Assembly: GCA_050943315.1 (NCBI GenBank)
Contig: JBMNOY010000014.1
Location: 1 to 39,732 of the forward strand
Length of the DNA: 39,732 nt
Direction: 5' to 3'
Origin: JBDKUD01 sp050943315
GTDB lineage: Bacteria; Bacillota; Syntrophomonadia; Syntrophomonadales; Syntrophomonadaceae
Below, piece after piece: positions 17,211 to 25,310 of this stretch. A program made the translations under genes and the position numbers. Under the pieces are notes generated by a model. The model was not told where the DNA came from. It made no database searches and worked only from the letters and a program-made list of their open reading frames with translations. Each line of letters begins with the position of its first letter. The stretch's first letter is position 1.

Positions 17211-19331
17211 TTGGATACCACCAGAATTAAGAAAAGGGATGGGCGCATAGTTCCATTCGAAAAACAAAAGATAGTAAATGCTATCTGGAAGGCTGCCCAG
17301 GCGGTGGGCGGAAAAGACTACGACAGGGCGGTAACCCTGGCTGATAAGGTATTAGAAATTGCCGACTACGTGTTTATAGGCAATGAAATCGCCAGTGTCG
17401 AGGATATTCAGGATTTGGTAGAAAAGGTCCTGGTAAAAAACGGAAACTACAAGACGGCCAAAGCTTACATATTGTATCGCAACCAGCATGAGATGATGCG
17501 TAAAACCGGGCAGCTGTTAGCCAATAATAAAATCATTGGCGACTATCTGGGTAAAAATGATTGGCGTATCAAAGAAAATTCCAATATGACTTTCTCATTG
17601 CAAGGCATGAATTTTCATATTGCTTCATTACTGGTATCACAGTACTGGCTTAATCAGATTTATCCGCCGGAAATCAGGAAAGCCCAGGAAAATGGTGATT
17701 TCCATATTCATGACCTGGGAATACTGGGGGTTTACTGTGTCGGTTGGGATATTCGCGATCTCCTGGCGGAAGGGTTTAAAGGCGTACGCGGCAAAGTTGC
17801 CAGTGGTCCGGCCAAGCATTTTCGTTCTATTTTAGGCCAAATTGTAAACTTCTTCTTCACTTTGCAGGGGGAAGCTGCCGGAGCTCAGGCCTTTTCTAAT
17901 TTCGATACCTTATTGGCTCCTTTTATCAGGTATGATAACCTGGACTATAAACAGGTAAAACAGTGCCTGCAGGAATTCGTATTCAACATGAATGTTCCTA
18001 CTCGGGTGGGATTTCAGACACCTTTTACCAATGTAACCATGGACCTTAAGGTTCCTGATTTTATGAAAAATGAACCGGTAATAATCGGCGGAGAATATGT
18101 GGATGCCACTTATGGTGATTTCCAGGAGGAAATGGACATTTTTAACCGGGCCTTTGCCGAGGTTATGATGGAGGGGGATGTGGAAGAAAGAGTATTTACC
18201 TTCCCCATTCCGACCTATAACATTACGGAAGATTTTGACTGGGACAACCCTAATTACGATAAGATCTGGGAAATGACGGCTAAATACGGTATCCCCTATT
18301 TTTCCAACTTTATTGGTTCCGATATGAAGCCTGATGATGCTCGCAGTATGTGTTGCCGTTTACGCCTGGACAACCGGGAACTGAGAAAACGCGGCGGAGG
18401 CCTTTTTGGGGCTAATCCTTTGACTGGCTCCATCGGGGTGGTAACTATTAATATGAGCCGGCTGGGGTATTTGGCCCAAAGTAAGGAAGACTTTATCGAT
18501 CGCCTGGGTCACTTGATGGATTTGGCCAAAAACAGCCTGGAGATTAAACGCAAAGTTCTGGAGAACTTGACTGAGGCCGGGCTTTATCCTTATTCACAGT
18601 TTTACCTGCGCAATGTGAAAGAAGGTTTCGGCCAGTACTGGAAAAACCACTTTTCAACTATTGGCCTGGTAGGTATGAATGAAGCCTGTTTGAATTTCCT
18701 GGGTGAGGATATAAGCAGTGCCAAAGGCCAGGCCTTTGCTCTGGAAGTTTTAGACTTCATGCGCGACCGGCTGATGGAGTACCAGGATGCAACCGGAAAC
18801 ATTTATAACCTGGAAGCGACACCGGCGGAAGGGGTAAGCTATAGTATAGCTCTTAAGGATAAAAAGCAATATCCGGACATCATTGTGGCCAATAATGATG
18901 AAGTCGCTAAGGGAGCCCAGCCGTATTACACCAACTCTACCCAGCTGCCGGTAAACTACACTGATGACCTGTATGAGGCCCTTTCCATCCAGGACCCGCT
19001 GCAGACCAAGTACACCGGTGGTACAGTTTTCCATATATTCCTGGGCGAAGCGGTGCCTTCCATTGGCTCGGTTAAAAAAATGGTCAGTAAGGTATGTAAT
19101 CAGTTTAGGCTGCCCTACTTTACCTTATCACCAACCTTCAGTATTTGTTCTCAGCATGGCTATTTGGCCGGTGAACACAGCAGCTGTCCGCTATGCGCCG
19201 CTGAGGGGCGTGAAAGTCGGTGTGAAGTATATTCACGCATAGTAGGCTATTTACGTCCGGTTGACCAGTGGAATGCCGGCAAACAAGAAGAATTCAAAGG
19301 CAGGAAAACATTTGACCAAGCAGTGGTTTGA
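17211..19331 (+). CDS. nrdD: Anaerobic (class III) ribonucleoside-triphosphate reductase
   Basis: Reduces ribonucleoside triphosphates to deoxy forms with a glycyl radical, an oxygen-sensitive route to DNA precursors. The 706-residue protein has an N-terminal ATP-cone (IKKRDGRIVPFEKQKIVNAI), allosteric control by dATP/ATP, and a glycyl-radical core. The radical glycine is G679 in SRIVGYLRP; just before it four cysteines (C646, C659, C662, C671) form the zinc site. The substrate-site region RSMCCRLRLDN (near 385) and RGGGLFGANPLTGSIG are typical. TTG start at 17211 with a GGGAGG site. The gene interrupts the arg cluster. Confidence 0.97.
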   Translation: MDTTRIKKRDGRIVPFEKQKIVNAIWKAAQAVGGKDYDRAVTLADKVLEIADYVFIGNEIASVEDIQDLVEKVLVKNGNYKTAKAYILYRNQHEMMRKTGQLLANNKIIGDYLGKNDWRIKENSNMTFSLQGMNFHIASLLVSQYWLNQIYPPEIRKAQENGDFHIHDLGILGVYCVGWDIRDLLAEGFKGVRGKVASGPAKHFRSILGQIVNFFFTLQGEAAGAQAFSNFDTLLAPFIRYDNLDYKQVKQCLQEFVFNMNVPTRVGFQTPFTNVTMDLKVPDFMKNEPVIIGGEYVDATYGDFQEEMDIFNRAFAEVMMEGDVEERVFTFPIPTYNITEDFDWDNPNYDKIWEMTAKYGIPYFSNFIGSDMKPDDARSMCCRLRLDNRELRKRGGGLFGANPLTGSIGVVTINMSRLGYLAQSKEDFIDRLGHLMDLAKNSLEIKRKVLENLTEAGLYPYSQFYLRNVKEGFGQYWKNHFSTIGLVGMNEACLNFLGEDISSAKGQAFALEVLDFMRDRLMEYQDATGNIYNLEATPAEGVSYSIALKDKKQYPDIIVANNDEVAKGAQPYYTNSTQLPVNYTDDLYEALSIQDPLQTKYTGGTVFHIFLGEAVPSIGSVKKMVSKVCNQFRLPYFTLSPTFSICSQHGYLAGEHSSCPLCAAEGRESRCEVYSRIVGYLRPVDQWNAGKQEEFKGRKTFDQAVV

Positions 19332-20046
19332 TATAAATTTGGCCGGGTTAATTAAACAGAGTCTGGTAGATTATCCGGGCGAAGTGGCTGCAGTATTATT
19401 TACCCGGGGCTGCAACCTCTTTTGCCCGTTTTGCCACAACCAGCATTTGGTCATAAAAACCAGCCACCCGCAACAGGAGTCAATTCCTCCGCAAATGGTT
19501 CTGGATTTCCTGGCTGCAAGACAGGGTTTTTTAGATGGAGTAGTTATAACAGGTGGTGAACCGACTATACATGCCGGGCTCCCCCGTTTTCTGACCCTGA
19601 TCAAAGCGATAGGCTACCTGATTAAGCTGGATACCAACGGCACCCATCCCTTAATGTTGAGTGAGCTGCTAAAGCAGAGGCTGGTTGATTATGTGGCCAT
19701 GGATATCAAGGCTCCGCTGGACTTTAAGAAATACTCCCAGGCGGTGGGTAAACTTAAACCCGCTGATTTCTTAAATATCAAAAGCTCTATTAATATATTA
19801 AGAAACTCGGATATCAAGGTAGAGTTTCGCACCACCGTAGTTCCAGCTCTGCATAGGTCGGAAGACATTGAAGAAATAGCCAGATACCTTGAGGGATGTG
19901 AGCTTTATTCCCTGCAGCAGTTTAATCCCACCAGTACTCTGGACACCAGCTTCACAAGGGTAGCTCCCTATAACCGTGATCAAATGCAACAACTGGGTGA
20001 ACAGTGTGAAAAATATGTAAAAGCAGTGCGGTTGGTTAACATATAA
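19312..20046 (+). CDS. nrdG: Anaerobic ribonucleotide reductase activating protein (radical SAM)
   Basis: Radical SAM enzyme that creates the glycyl radical on NrdD. The 4Fe-4S motif is CNLFCPFC (C34, C38, C41), with GGEPTIH and the DIKAPLDFKKY strand further on. It belongs to the longer NrdG2-like subtype rather than the short enterobacterial type. I chose the TTG at 19312, giving 244 residues and a 20-bp overlap with nrdD; ATG 19273 and TTG 19261 are in frame but add low-complexity sequence. The overlap implies coupled translation. Confidence 0.9.
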   Translation: MTKQWFDINLAGLIKQSLVDYPGEVAAVLFTRGCNLFCPFCHNQHLVIKTSHPQQESIPPQMVLDFLAARQGFLDGVVITGGEPTIHAGLPRFLTLIKAIGYLIKLDTNGTHPLMLSELLKQRLVDYVAMDIKAPLDFKKYSQAVGKLKPADFLNIKSSINILRNSDIKVEFRTTVVPALHRSEDIEEIARYLEGCELYSLQQFNPTSTLDTSFTRVAPYNRDQMQQLGEQCEKYVKAVRLVNI

Positions 20047-20124
20047 ACTAAATCTTCGTTCTATATAATTTTAAGCAGAGCCGCGTTGAATACCACTATT
20101 ATGTGCAAAATATTCGCAAAGATA

Positions 20125-20141
20125 TATAATTATTGATAATT
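20125..20141 (+). promoter_or_regulatory. Possible argH promoter and ArgR-like dyad
   Basis: A perfect TATAAT (20125-20130) with only a weak -35 (TGTGCA) overlaps the 14-base dyad AATTAT-TG-ATAATT (20128-20141), which includes the ATAATTAT word seen before argC and argB. The 115-bp nrdG-argH spacer otherwise shows no gene and no clear terminator. Confidence 0.4.
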
Positions 20142-20161
20142 CCAAATTATGAGGTGTAAGA

Positions 20162-21544
20162 ATGAAATTATGGAGTGGCAGATTTACCAAACAAACCGAT
20201 GAGCTAACGGAAGACTTTAATGCTTCCATTTCCTTTGACAGCCGCATGTACAAGCAGGATATCAGAGGAAGTATGGCTCATGCCAGAATGCTTGGCAAGC
20301 AGGGAATAATATCTGGCCAGGAAAGCGAACTAATAATCACCGCCCTTAAAGAGATAGAGGAGGAATTGGAACAGGGCCGGCTGCACTTTACGGTGGAAGC
20401 CGAAGATGTACATATGAATATTGAAACCTTCCTGACCCAAAAAATCGGGGAAGTAGGCAAGAAACTGCATACGGCCCGCAGCCGTAATGACCAAGTGGCC
20501 CTGGATATACGTCTTTACCTGCGGGATGAAATAGATGAGGTGCGCGGCTTGCTGTTAAATCTGGAACAGGTCCTGGTTAAGCTAGCCGAAGAGCACGTAG
20601 AGACCATCATGCCCGGCTATACCCATTTGCAAAAGGCTCAGCCGGTTACCCTGGCCCACCACCTCATGGCTTATTTTGAAATGTTCAGACGTGATGTGGA
20701 GCGGCTGGAGGATTGCCAAAAAAGGCTTGATTATATGCCTTTGGGTTCCGGGGCCTTAGCGGCTACCGGTTTTAATTTGGACCGGGAATTCGTCAAAGAG
20801 CAACTGGGATTTACCCATATAACCCGTAACAGCCTGGACGCCGTCAGCGACCGCGATTTTGCCATTGAATTCTGCAGTGCGGCCAGCTTAATAATGATGC
20901 ATCTATCCCGATTTTCCGAAGAACTGATATTATGGTCCAGCGGGGAATTTGCTTTTGTAGAGATGGATGATGCCTTCTCCACCGGTTCCAGCATCATGCC
21001 CCAGAAGAAAAATCCTGACCTGGCGGAACTGGTGCGGGGAAAAACGGGCCGGGTCTATGGCGACCTGATTACCCTTTTGACTTTAATGAAATCCCTGCCT
21101 CTGGCTTACAACAAAGACATGCAGGAAGATAAAGAAGCCCTTTTTGATGCTATCGATACGGTTAAAAAATGCCTCCTGGTCTTTGCTCCTATGCTCCTTA
21201 CAGCCCGGTTTAACACTGCCCAAATGGCCCGCGGGGCGAGCCTGGGTTTTACCAATGCTACTGACCTAGCCGATTACCTGGTGGACAAAGGGATGGCTTT
21301 TCGTGATGCCCACGAGGTGGTGGGAAAAGCGGTGCTATATTGTATAAATAAAGGCTGTGGCCTGGAACAACTGGCTCTTAATGAATTCCAGTCCTTTTCT
21401 GAACTAATCCAAAATGACGTCTATAATTATCTGGATGTTAAGAACTGTGTGGCCAAACGTCAAATACCCGGAGGACCGGCGCCGGAGGCGGTTTCCCGGG
21501 CACTGCGTGAGGCTTTAGAATGGTTGGGGAGGATGAAAGCATGA
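20162..21544 (+). CDS. argH: Argininosuccinate lyase
   Basis: Final arginine step: splits argininosuccinate into arginine and fumarate. The 460-residue product starts MKLWSGRFTKQTDELTEDFN and carries the fumarase/aspartase superfamily signature GSSIMPQKKNPD (about 274-285) plus the catalytic-region motifs TARSRNDQVALD (near 105) and GYTHLQKAQPVTLAHH (near 155). GAGGTG precedes the ATG. It overlaps the next small gene by four bases (ATGA), suggesting a coupled pair. Confidence 0.97.
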   Translation: MKLWSGRFTKQTDELTEDFNASISFDSRMYKQDIRGSMAHARMLGKQGIISGQESELIITALKEIEEELEQGRLHFTVEAEDVHMNIETFLTQKIGEVGKKLHTARSRNDQVALDIRLYLRDEIDEVRGLLLNLEQVLVKLAEEHVETIMPGYTHLQKAQPVTLAHHLMAYFEMFRRDVERLEDCQKRLDYMPLGSGALAATGFNLDREFVKEQLGFTHITRNSLDAVSDRDFAIEFCSAASLIMMHLSRFSEELILWSSGEFAFVEMDDAFSTGSSIMPQKKNPDLAELVRGKTGRVYGDLITLLTLMKSLPLAYNKDMQEDKEALFDAIDTVKKCLLVFAPMLLTARFNTAQMARGASLGFTNATDLADYLVDKGMAFRDAHEVVGKAVLYCINKGCGLEQLALNEFQSFSELIQNDVYNYLDVKNCVAKRQIPGGPAPEAVSRALREALEWLGRMKA

Positions 21545-21831
21545 ACAACCTGGGAACGAGCAAATTTGAGCTGATTAATGGTCAGCCGGATGTTGACCAG
21601 GTGGAAGCCTGGGCGGAGTCATTTTTTGAATCTATGCTGAACATGGTAAATGGGTTTTATTGCCGGCTGGACATAAAAGAGGTGGCCGACAATATGGGTA
21701 ACATTCCTTTCGAGCAAATGGTCAGAGAGCAGTTGCGAAATGAAAACGAAGAGGTAATAAACATAGCTGTGGCTAAAGTAAGGGAATTAGCTAAGATGCA
21801 AATTGAATATTTGCAGGCCTATAGTGAGTAG
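21541..21831 (+). CDS. Conserved-looking hypothetical protein, 96 residues
   Basis: I do not recognise this family. The start ATG overlaps the argH stop in an ATGA arrangement and GGGGAGGA lies 8-15 bases upstream, so it is probably translated with argH. The protein is acidic and helix-prone: a motif VEAWAESFFESMLNMVNGFYCRLD in the middle has hydrophobic spacing of an amphipathic helix, and the C-terminal half (REQLRNENEEVINIAVAKVRELAK) also reads as a long helix. No signal peptide or cysteine motif except one cysteine. A role linked to arginine metabolism is possible only by position. Confidence 0.7.
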   Translation: MNNLGTSKFELINGQPDVDQVEAWAESFFESMLNMVNGFYCRLDIKEVADNMGNIPFEQMVREQLRNENEEVINIAVAKVRELAKMQIEYLQAYSE

Positions 21832-21935
21832 TAGACAAAAGGTCCTATCAATTATCAGGACTTCCCCTCCACAACAGTAAATGATAAACTTCTTAGAAGC
21901 TAGACTGAAAGCATCAACGAGGAGGTAGGACCGCT

Positions 21936-22097
21936 ATGAAAAAATGCAGTTGCTGCAGCAAACAATTTCCTGAAGCTACTCTGAGGAAAATGGTCCAAAT
22001 ACTGAACCACAAGGCCTATTTACAGTTTATCTGCCCATCCTGCCAGGCTATAGTAATAAACAATCCCAGCTACTATTACCTGGTGGAGGAAAGGTAG
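21936..22097 (+). CDS. Small zinc-ribbon-like protein, 53 residues
   Basis: A short frame with a strong GAGGAGG site 10 bases before its ATG. The translation begins MKKCSCCSKQFPE and contains FICPSCQAIVIN further on, so two cysteine knuckles (CxCC and CPSC) separated by about 28 residues could bind a zinc ion. The length, cysteine spacing and a following terminator argue for a real gene rather than chance. Function is unknown; small zinc ribbons are often nucleic-acid or partner-binding. Not linked to argH by overlap; about 100 bp separates it from the previous gene. Confidence 0.7.
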   Translation: MKKCSCCSKQFPEATLRKMVQILNHKAYLQFICPSCQAIVINNPSYYYLVEER

Positions 22098-22133
22098 TAT
22101 ATGACTTGTTTCTAAAGGTAATAATAGCTAACG

Positions 22134-22172
22134 AGTCCCTGGGGGTATATACTGCAGGGACTTTTAATTTTT
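22134..22172 (+). terminator. Intrinsic terminator after the 53-residue gene
   Basis: Perfect 8-bp stem AGTCCCTG / CAGGGACT (22134-22141 with 22155-22162), a 13-base loop, and TTTAATTTTT. The spacer from here to gcvT (about 245 bp) shows only a candidate promoter; I searched it for a glycine riboswitch and saw none. Confidence 0.8.
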
Positions 22173-22341
22173 CTGCCTTGAGCCGACTGAATAAGGTATA
22201 AAAATCGGGAAAATGACCGAAAAATAATGAATTAAGGTTCTGTTTATCGATATAATAAAAAGAAGTCCCCAAAATAGTGAAAGACACCGTGTTAATCTTC
22301 GTTACTGTTTTTTTCCAAGGTTATTAAAAATAGTTCAATTA

Positions 22342-22370
22342 TTGACAAGATTGAGTTAATCTAGTACATG
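22342..22370 (+). promoter_or_regulatory. Candidate gcv operon promoter
   Basis: TTGACA (22342-22347) with a 17-base spacer to TACATG (22365-22370), a weak -10. It is the best sigma-A-like site in the spacer, and places the start about 40 bases before the gcvT start codon. Confidence 0.45.
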
Positions 22371-22417
22371 TGAAGTATTTTCCGAGCACACATATAGCAG
22401 AAAAGGGGGATATACGA

Positions 22418-23521
22418 ATGGCATTAAAAAGGACACCGTTATACGAGATGCATAAGAAATATGGCGGGAAGATTATTGATTTTGGGGGGTGGGAACTTCC
22501 CGTTCAGTACCAGAGTATTATCAAGGAACACCAGATGGTACGTGAAAAGGCAGGATTGTTCGATGTATCCCATATGGGAGAAATTGAAGTTACCGGAGAA
22601 AAAGCAGAGGAGTTCATAAACTATCTGGTTACTAACGATATCACCACTCTAAAAGATTTACAAATCCAGTACACTCCTATGTGCTATGAAAACGGCGGGG
22701 TGGTCGATGATTTGCTTATATATCGCTACCATCCGCAGCACTATCTTCTGGTAGTAAATGCAGCCAACTGTGAAAAAGATTTTGCCTGGATAAAAGAGCA
22801 TGCTGTTCCCGGAGTATCAGTCGTCAATCGCTCGGATGAATATGCTCAGTTAGCAGTACAGGGTCCTTTAGCGCAATCCATACTGCAAAAGCTAACTGAC
22901 ACTGATTTAGAAACGATAAAATATTACTGGTTCTTACCGGCAGTCAATATAGCCGGGATTGATTGTATAGTATCTCGGACCGGATATACCGGTGAAGACG
23001 GGTTCGAAATCTATTGTCCGCCTGAAGCGGCCGGCACTCTATGGGAGGAAATACTCGCAGCCGGGTGCGATGATATAGTCCCGGTAGGCCTGGGAGCCAG
23101 GGATACATTACGTTTTGAAGCCAAGCTGCCACTGTACGGTCAGGAGATGGACCAGGATATCACTCCCCTGGAAGCGGGCCTGGGCTTCTTCGTGAAACTG
23201 GACCGGGGCGATTTCATTGGCCGCGAAGCTCTGCTGCAGCAAAAGAGTAACAATTCCGGCCGGGTACAGGTGGAATTCGAAATGGTCGGACGGGGCATAC
23301 CCCGCTCTCACTATCCGGTGCAAAAGAATGGCCAGGATATTGGCTGGGTCACCACCGGTATGCATGCCCCAACTTTTGGCAAAGGAATCGGACTAGCCAT
23401 TATTAAGAGGGAGTACAATTTGCCCGGGGAAGAGATAGATATTATAATACGCAACAAACCGGTCAAAGCCCGTATCGGCAAAGGAATCTTTTATAGCAAG
23501 AAGACTCGTCAAAAGGGTTAG
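22418..23521 (+). CDS. gcvT: Glycine cleavage system T protein (aminomethyltransferase)
   Basis: Transfers the aminomethyl carbon from GcvH to tetrahydrofolate, releasing ammonia. The 367-residue protein has the folate-binding opening (RTPLYEMHKKYGGKIIDFGGWELPVQYQ split over the first 30 residues), FDVSHMGEIEV, the tetrahydrofolate-site YTGEDGFEIYC near 193 and the RDTLRFEAKLPLYG block. I choose the ATG at 22418 with an AAGGGGGA site; the frame is open 16 codons upstream. First gene of the gcvT-gcvH-gcvPA-gcvPB-lpd-lplA operon. Confidence 0.96.
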   Translation: MALKRTPLYEMHKKYGGKIIDFGGWELPVQYQSIIKEHQMVREKAGLFDVSHMGEIEVTGEKAEEFINYLVTNDITTLKDLQIQYTPMCYENGGVVDDLLIYRYHPQHYLLVVNAANCEKDFAWIKEHAVPGVSVVNRSDEYAQLAVQGPLAQSILQKLTDTDLETIKYYWFLPAVNIAGIDCIVSRTGYTGEDGFEIYCPPEAAGTLWEEILAAGCDDIVPVGLGARDTLRFEAKLPLYGQEMDQDITPLEAGLGFFVKLDRGDFIGREALLQQKSNNSGRVQVEFEMVGRGIPRSHYPVQKNGQDIGWVTTGMHAPTFGKGIGLAIIKREYNLPGEEIDIIIRNKPVKARIGKGIFYSKKTRQKG

Positions 23522-23572
23522 ATGTGCCTTGAGGGATACAAAATAAAAAGAAAATAAAACGGAGGGATAATA

Positions 23573-23992
23573 ATGAATATACCGGAGGAACTATTATATA
23601 CCAGGGAACACGAATGGGTTAAGGTTGAAGGCCAGCAGGCCCGGATCGGAATAACCGATTTTGCCCAGCATCATCTGGGGGACATAGTTTTTGTGGAGTT
23701 GCCGGAAATTGATACCGAACTAGAGGTGTCAGAGGAGCTGGCCGTTATAGAATCGGTCAAAGCAGTTTCACCCGTCTACAGTGCCGTAGCCGGAACCGTT
23801 ACGGAAGCCAATACCGAGCTGGAAGAAGCTCCGGAAAAATTAAATGAAGAGCCTTATGAGAACTGGATCGCAGTTGTGGAAATGAGCAATCCTGACGATT
23901 TACAGGCTTTAATGAATGCCGCTGATTACGAACAATTCTGTATCGAAGAGGAAGAAAGAATGCAGCAGGAGATGGACGAGGAGGGGAATTAG
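23573..23992 (+). CDS. gcvH: Glycine cleavage system H protein
   Basis: Lipoyl carrier protein that shuttles the aminomethyl group between P, T and L proteins. The 139-residue product has the lipoylated lysine in AVIESVKAVSPV (K63), with HEWVKVEGQQARIGITDFAQ before it. The tail is longer and more acidic than usual and ends EEEERMQQEMDEEGN. GGAGGG precedes the ATG. The stop lies one base before the gcvPA start. Confidence 0.96.
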   Translation: MNIPEELLYTREHEWVKVEGQQARIGITDFAQHHLGDIVFVELPEIDTELEVSEELAVIESVKAVSPVYSAVAGTVTEANTELEEAPEKLNEEPYENWIAVVEMSNPDDLQALMNAADYEQFCIEEEERMQQEMDEEGN

Positions 23993-23993
23993 T

Positions 23994-25310
23994 ATGAGAT
24001 ATACGCCCAACTCTCCCACGGTTACCGCCGATATGCTGAAAGAAATCGGCTTAAATCAAATTGATGATTTATTTGCCGACATACCGGCCAATTTGAAACT
24101 AGGCCGGGAGCTTGATTTGGGACCGGGAATGACAGAAATGGAAGTCAGGGCCAAATTGACAGAATTGTCCGCCCGCAATACCAGCGTGGAACAGATGCCC
24201 TGTTTTCTAGGAGCCGGAGCTTATGACCACTATATTCCGGCTGCTCTTGACCAATTGCTCCTGCGCTCGGAGTTTTATACCGCCTATACCCCTTATCAGG
24301 CGGAAATTAGTCAGGGAATACTGCAGTCAATTTTTGAATACCAGACCCTTATCTGCCGCCTGACCGGTATGGAAGTCACCAATGCTTCCATGTATGATGG
24401 GGCCAGTGCACTCGCGGAAGGCTGTACTATGGCCTGTGAAGCGACCAAACGGAAGAAAGTACTGGTTCCTGATACAGTGCATCCAGAATATATAGAAGTC
24501 TTAAAAACCTATTCCATTTCAGGAAAAACGCAGATAGAAGTTGTACCCTGCCCGCAGGGGGTAATTGGTGAGGGCTTGACCGCGGCCATTGACCAAGAGA
24601 CGGCCGCCATTGTAGTGCAACAGCCTAATTTTTACGGTAATCTGGAGGATTTGGCAGCCGCCGCCGAGCAGGTACATGCCAACAAAGGGATGCTCATAAT
24701 GATGGTTGACCCCATTTCCCTGGCCTTGCTTAAATCACCTGCAGAGTGGGGAGCGGACATTGTAGCCGGCGAAGGTCAGTCTCTGGGCAACAGTCTTAGT
24801 TTCGGAGGTCCCTATCTGGGATTTTTGGCCGTTAGTAAAAAGTTGATGCGCAAAATTCCGGGACGGGTGGTAGGTCAATCCCTGGACCAGGAAGGCCGCC
24901 GCTCTTTTGTACTTACCCTGCAGGCCCGGGAACAGCACATCCGCAGGGAAAAAGCCAGCTCCAACATATGTTCAAATCAGGCTTTAAACGCCCTGGCGGC
25001 AACTATATATTTCACTCTGGTAGGTCCGCGGGGATTGAAAGCCATCGCTTTAAGGTCCCACCAGTTAGCAGTATATGCCCGTAATGCATTAGAAGCCGCC
25101 GGCCAGTCATTAAAATATCAGGCACCCTTTTTCCGTGAATTTGCAGTGAAGGTGGATAATCCCCGGGCGGTCAATAAGCTCCTGTTGGCCAACGGCATAA
25201 TCGGCGGTTATGAATTAGAAGATGCTTTGTTGCTGGCCTTTACAGAAAAACGTACCCGCCAGCAAATAGACCGCCTGGTGGCAATCATAGGAGGGATGAA
25301 CGATGAGTAA
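23994..25310 (+). CDS. gcvPA: Glycine decarboxylase subunit 1 (P protein, alpha)
   Basis: N-terminal half of the split PLP-dependent glycine decarboxylase. From ATG 23994 (GAGGAGGGG upstream) the protein has 438 residues, starting YTPNSPTVTADMLKEIG. Typical stretches are GAGAYDHYIPAALDQLL (near 75), TPYQAEISQGILQSIFEYQT, and SLGNSLSFGGPYLGFLA. This subunit lacks the PLP lysine, which is in the beta subunit. The frame extends upstream inside gcvH, but the chosen start gives the family N terminus. It overlaps gcvPB by 8 bases. Confidence 0.96.
   Translation: MRYTPNSPTVTADMLKEIGLNQIDDLFADIPANLKLGRELDLGPGMTEMEVRAKLTELSARNTSVEQMPCFLGAGAYDHYIPAALDQLLLRSEFYTAYTPYQAEISQGILQSIFEYQTLICRLTGMEVTNASMYDGASALAEGCTMACEATKRKKVLVPDTVHPEYIEVLKTYSISGKTQIEVVPCPQGVIGEGLTAAIDQETAAIVVQQPNFYGNLEDLAAAAEQVHANKGMLIMMVDPISLALLKSPAEWGADIVAGEGQSLGNSLSFGGPYLGFLAVSKKLMRKIPGRVVGQSLDQEGRRSFVLTLQAREQHIRREKASSNICSNQALNALAATIYFTLVGPRGLKAIALRSHQLAVYARNALEAAGQSLKYQAPFFREFAVKVDNPRAVNKLLLANGIIGGYELEDALLLAFTEKRTRQQIDRLVAIIGGMNDE

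Noticed and set aside
22173..22417. Possible glycine riboswitch before gcvT
   Set aside because: Expected because gcv operons often have one, but the conserved GGAGAG and tandem core elements are absent; only promoter-like sequence is seen.
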